In this document: positions 4,952 to 5,288 of the stretch, one piece after another | Numbering within the stretch: position 1 is the first letter of the stretch | Layout: each line of letters starts with the position of its first letter | From: Bacillota bacterium | GTDB taxonomy: Bacteria; Bacillota_I; Bacilli_A; ML615J-28; CAG-698 | Assembly (NCBI GenBank): GCA_023410025.1 | Contig: JAEYQM010000038.1 | Span: 1-5,288 of the forward strand | Direction: 5' to 3' | Length of the DNA stretch: 5,288 nt | Notes under the pieces: generated by a model | Databases searched by the model: none | The model's input: the letters and a program-made list of their open reading frames with translations, nothing else | Told to the model about the DNA's origin: nothing | Program-made: the position numbers and the translations under genes

Positions 4952-4997
4952 TTACCAATATTATAACATTTTATAAAATAAATGTCAATACTGGTAA
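4952..4997. promoter_or_regulatory. Probable repressor operator: inverted repeat straddling the Xre promoter
   Basis: TTACCAATATT (4952-4962) and AATACTGGTAA (4987-4997) are inverted copies with one mismatch in 11. One arm overlaps the -10 box and the transcription start, the other the end of the -35 box. The arm centres are about 35 bases apart, just over three helical turns, so two repressor dimers or a looped pair could sit on the same face. This is the arrangement expected for autorepression by the Xre protein. Confidence 0.6.
4960..4988 (-). promoter_or_regulatory. Perfect-consensus promoter of the Xre-ImmA-peptide operon
   Basis: On the minus strand TTGACA (4983-4988), exactly 17 bases, then TATAAT (4960-4965) with the extended TG (TGTTATAAT). 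Both hexamers match the sigma-A consensus fully. Predicted start is near 4953, with a leader of about 26 bases. Such a strong promoter fits one held down by a repressor. Confidence 0.88.
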
Positions 4998-5039
4998 TGA
5001 AAGTTTTTAAAAAATTTTTTTTAATAAACAAATATCAAT

Positions 5040-5068
5040 TTTAAAAAAAGAGTTACTTAAAGTAACTC
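5040..5068 (-). terminator. Intrinsic terminator after the right-edge gene
   Basis: On the minus strand GAGTTAC and GTAACTC form a 7-bp stem with a five-base A/T loop (5050-5068), followed by seven T residues (5043-5049). It closes the gene whose stop codon is at 5080-5082 and insulates the Xre operon from it. Confidence 0.85.
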
Positions 5069-5079
5069 ATATAAATATA

Positions 5080-5288
5080 CTAATTTAATTTTTTAAATTT
5101 AATTGGAATATCAAAATAATGATCTTTAGAAAGTAAATACATGAATCTAAATTTACAATCGAAATTATTGATTAAAATATTAAAATCATCTTTATTAATA
5201 ATCTCAATAGCGTTTTCATTTAACTGTATAATTAAATCACCATTTACTTCTATTTTAGTTTTTGTTTCATTATCTCCAATTATAATAC
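5080..5288 (-). CDS. Unrecognised protein, C-terminal 68 residues only
   Basis: An open frame enters from the right edge and ends at TAG (5080-5082), 12 bases before a terminator hairpin. The visible part contains IEVNGDLIIQLNENAIEII (about residues 12-30), then NKDDFNILINNFDCKFRFMY and a basic end, PIKFKKLN. It is soluble-looking, mixed alpha/beta, with no known motif. No start codon with a ribosome binding site is visible inside the window; the first in-frame ATG is only 20 codons from the end, so the gene begins outside. No function can be assigned. Confidence 0.7.
   Translation of the reverse strand, partial: IIIGDNETKTKIEVNGDLIIQLNENAIEIINKDDFNILINNFDCKFRFMYLLSKDHYFDIPIKFKKLN

Noticed and set aside
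1..5288. CRISPR array, tRNA, insertion sequence, integrase or attachment site
   Set aside because: No regularly spaced direct repeats, cloverleaf, transposase or recombinase motifs, or flanking duplications were found by reading both strands.

Overview
The window is very AT-rich (roughly a quarter G+C by eye). Almost all coding is on the minus strand, with strong GGAGG-type ribosome binding sites, TATAAT promoters and short hairpin/T-run terminators. Tryptophan is TGG, and TAA, TAG and TGA all act as stops, so this is the standard bacterial code. Together this points to a low-GC Bacillota (Bacilli/Erysipelotrichia/Clostridia-like) chromosome with an accessory flavour. No tRNA, rRNA, CRISPR array, transposase or integrase was seen.

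Reading in the direction of transcription (right to left): at the right edge is the 3' end of an unrecognised gene (5080-5288) closed by a clear terminator (5040-5068). Next comes a compact cassette. It holds an Xre/SinR-type repressor (4628-4927) under a perfect-consensus promoter flanked by an inverted repeat, an ImmA/IrrE metalloprotease (4052-4609), and a small, very basic hydrophobic peptide gene (3849-4055). Facing this cassette on the plus strand is a promoter-hairpin-hairpin-T-run array (3706-3798) that predicts a small RNA of about 58 nt, antisense to the 3' UTR of the peptide transcript. Repressor plus ImmA-type protease is the logic of mobile-element immunity and of derepressible toxin or peptide modules. 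The output here would be the basic peptide.

Left of the cassette are two small genes: a 42-residue YjzC-like protein (3550-3678) and a 75-residue KTSC-like protein (3231-3458), the latter followed by a terminator. Then come a membrane-anchored HTH regulator (2035-3060) and, 115 bases downstream with its own promoter and an 11-bp inverted repeat in its leader, an aldo/keto reductase of the YdhF/YcsN type (1035-1919). The left end carries two tandem paralogues encoding zinc-ribbon membrane proteins (521-949, and 1-392 cut by the edge).

Several starts differ from the longest open frames. Genes at 949, 1919 and 3060 begin at internal ATGs placed just after good ribosome binding sites. In contrast, the protease and the peptide have no ATG/GTG/TTG where their ribosome binding site and homology predict one; both have ATA there. 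The most interesting part of the window is 3700-5000: a repressor/protease/basic-peptide cassette with an opposing small RNA and two odd translation starts.
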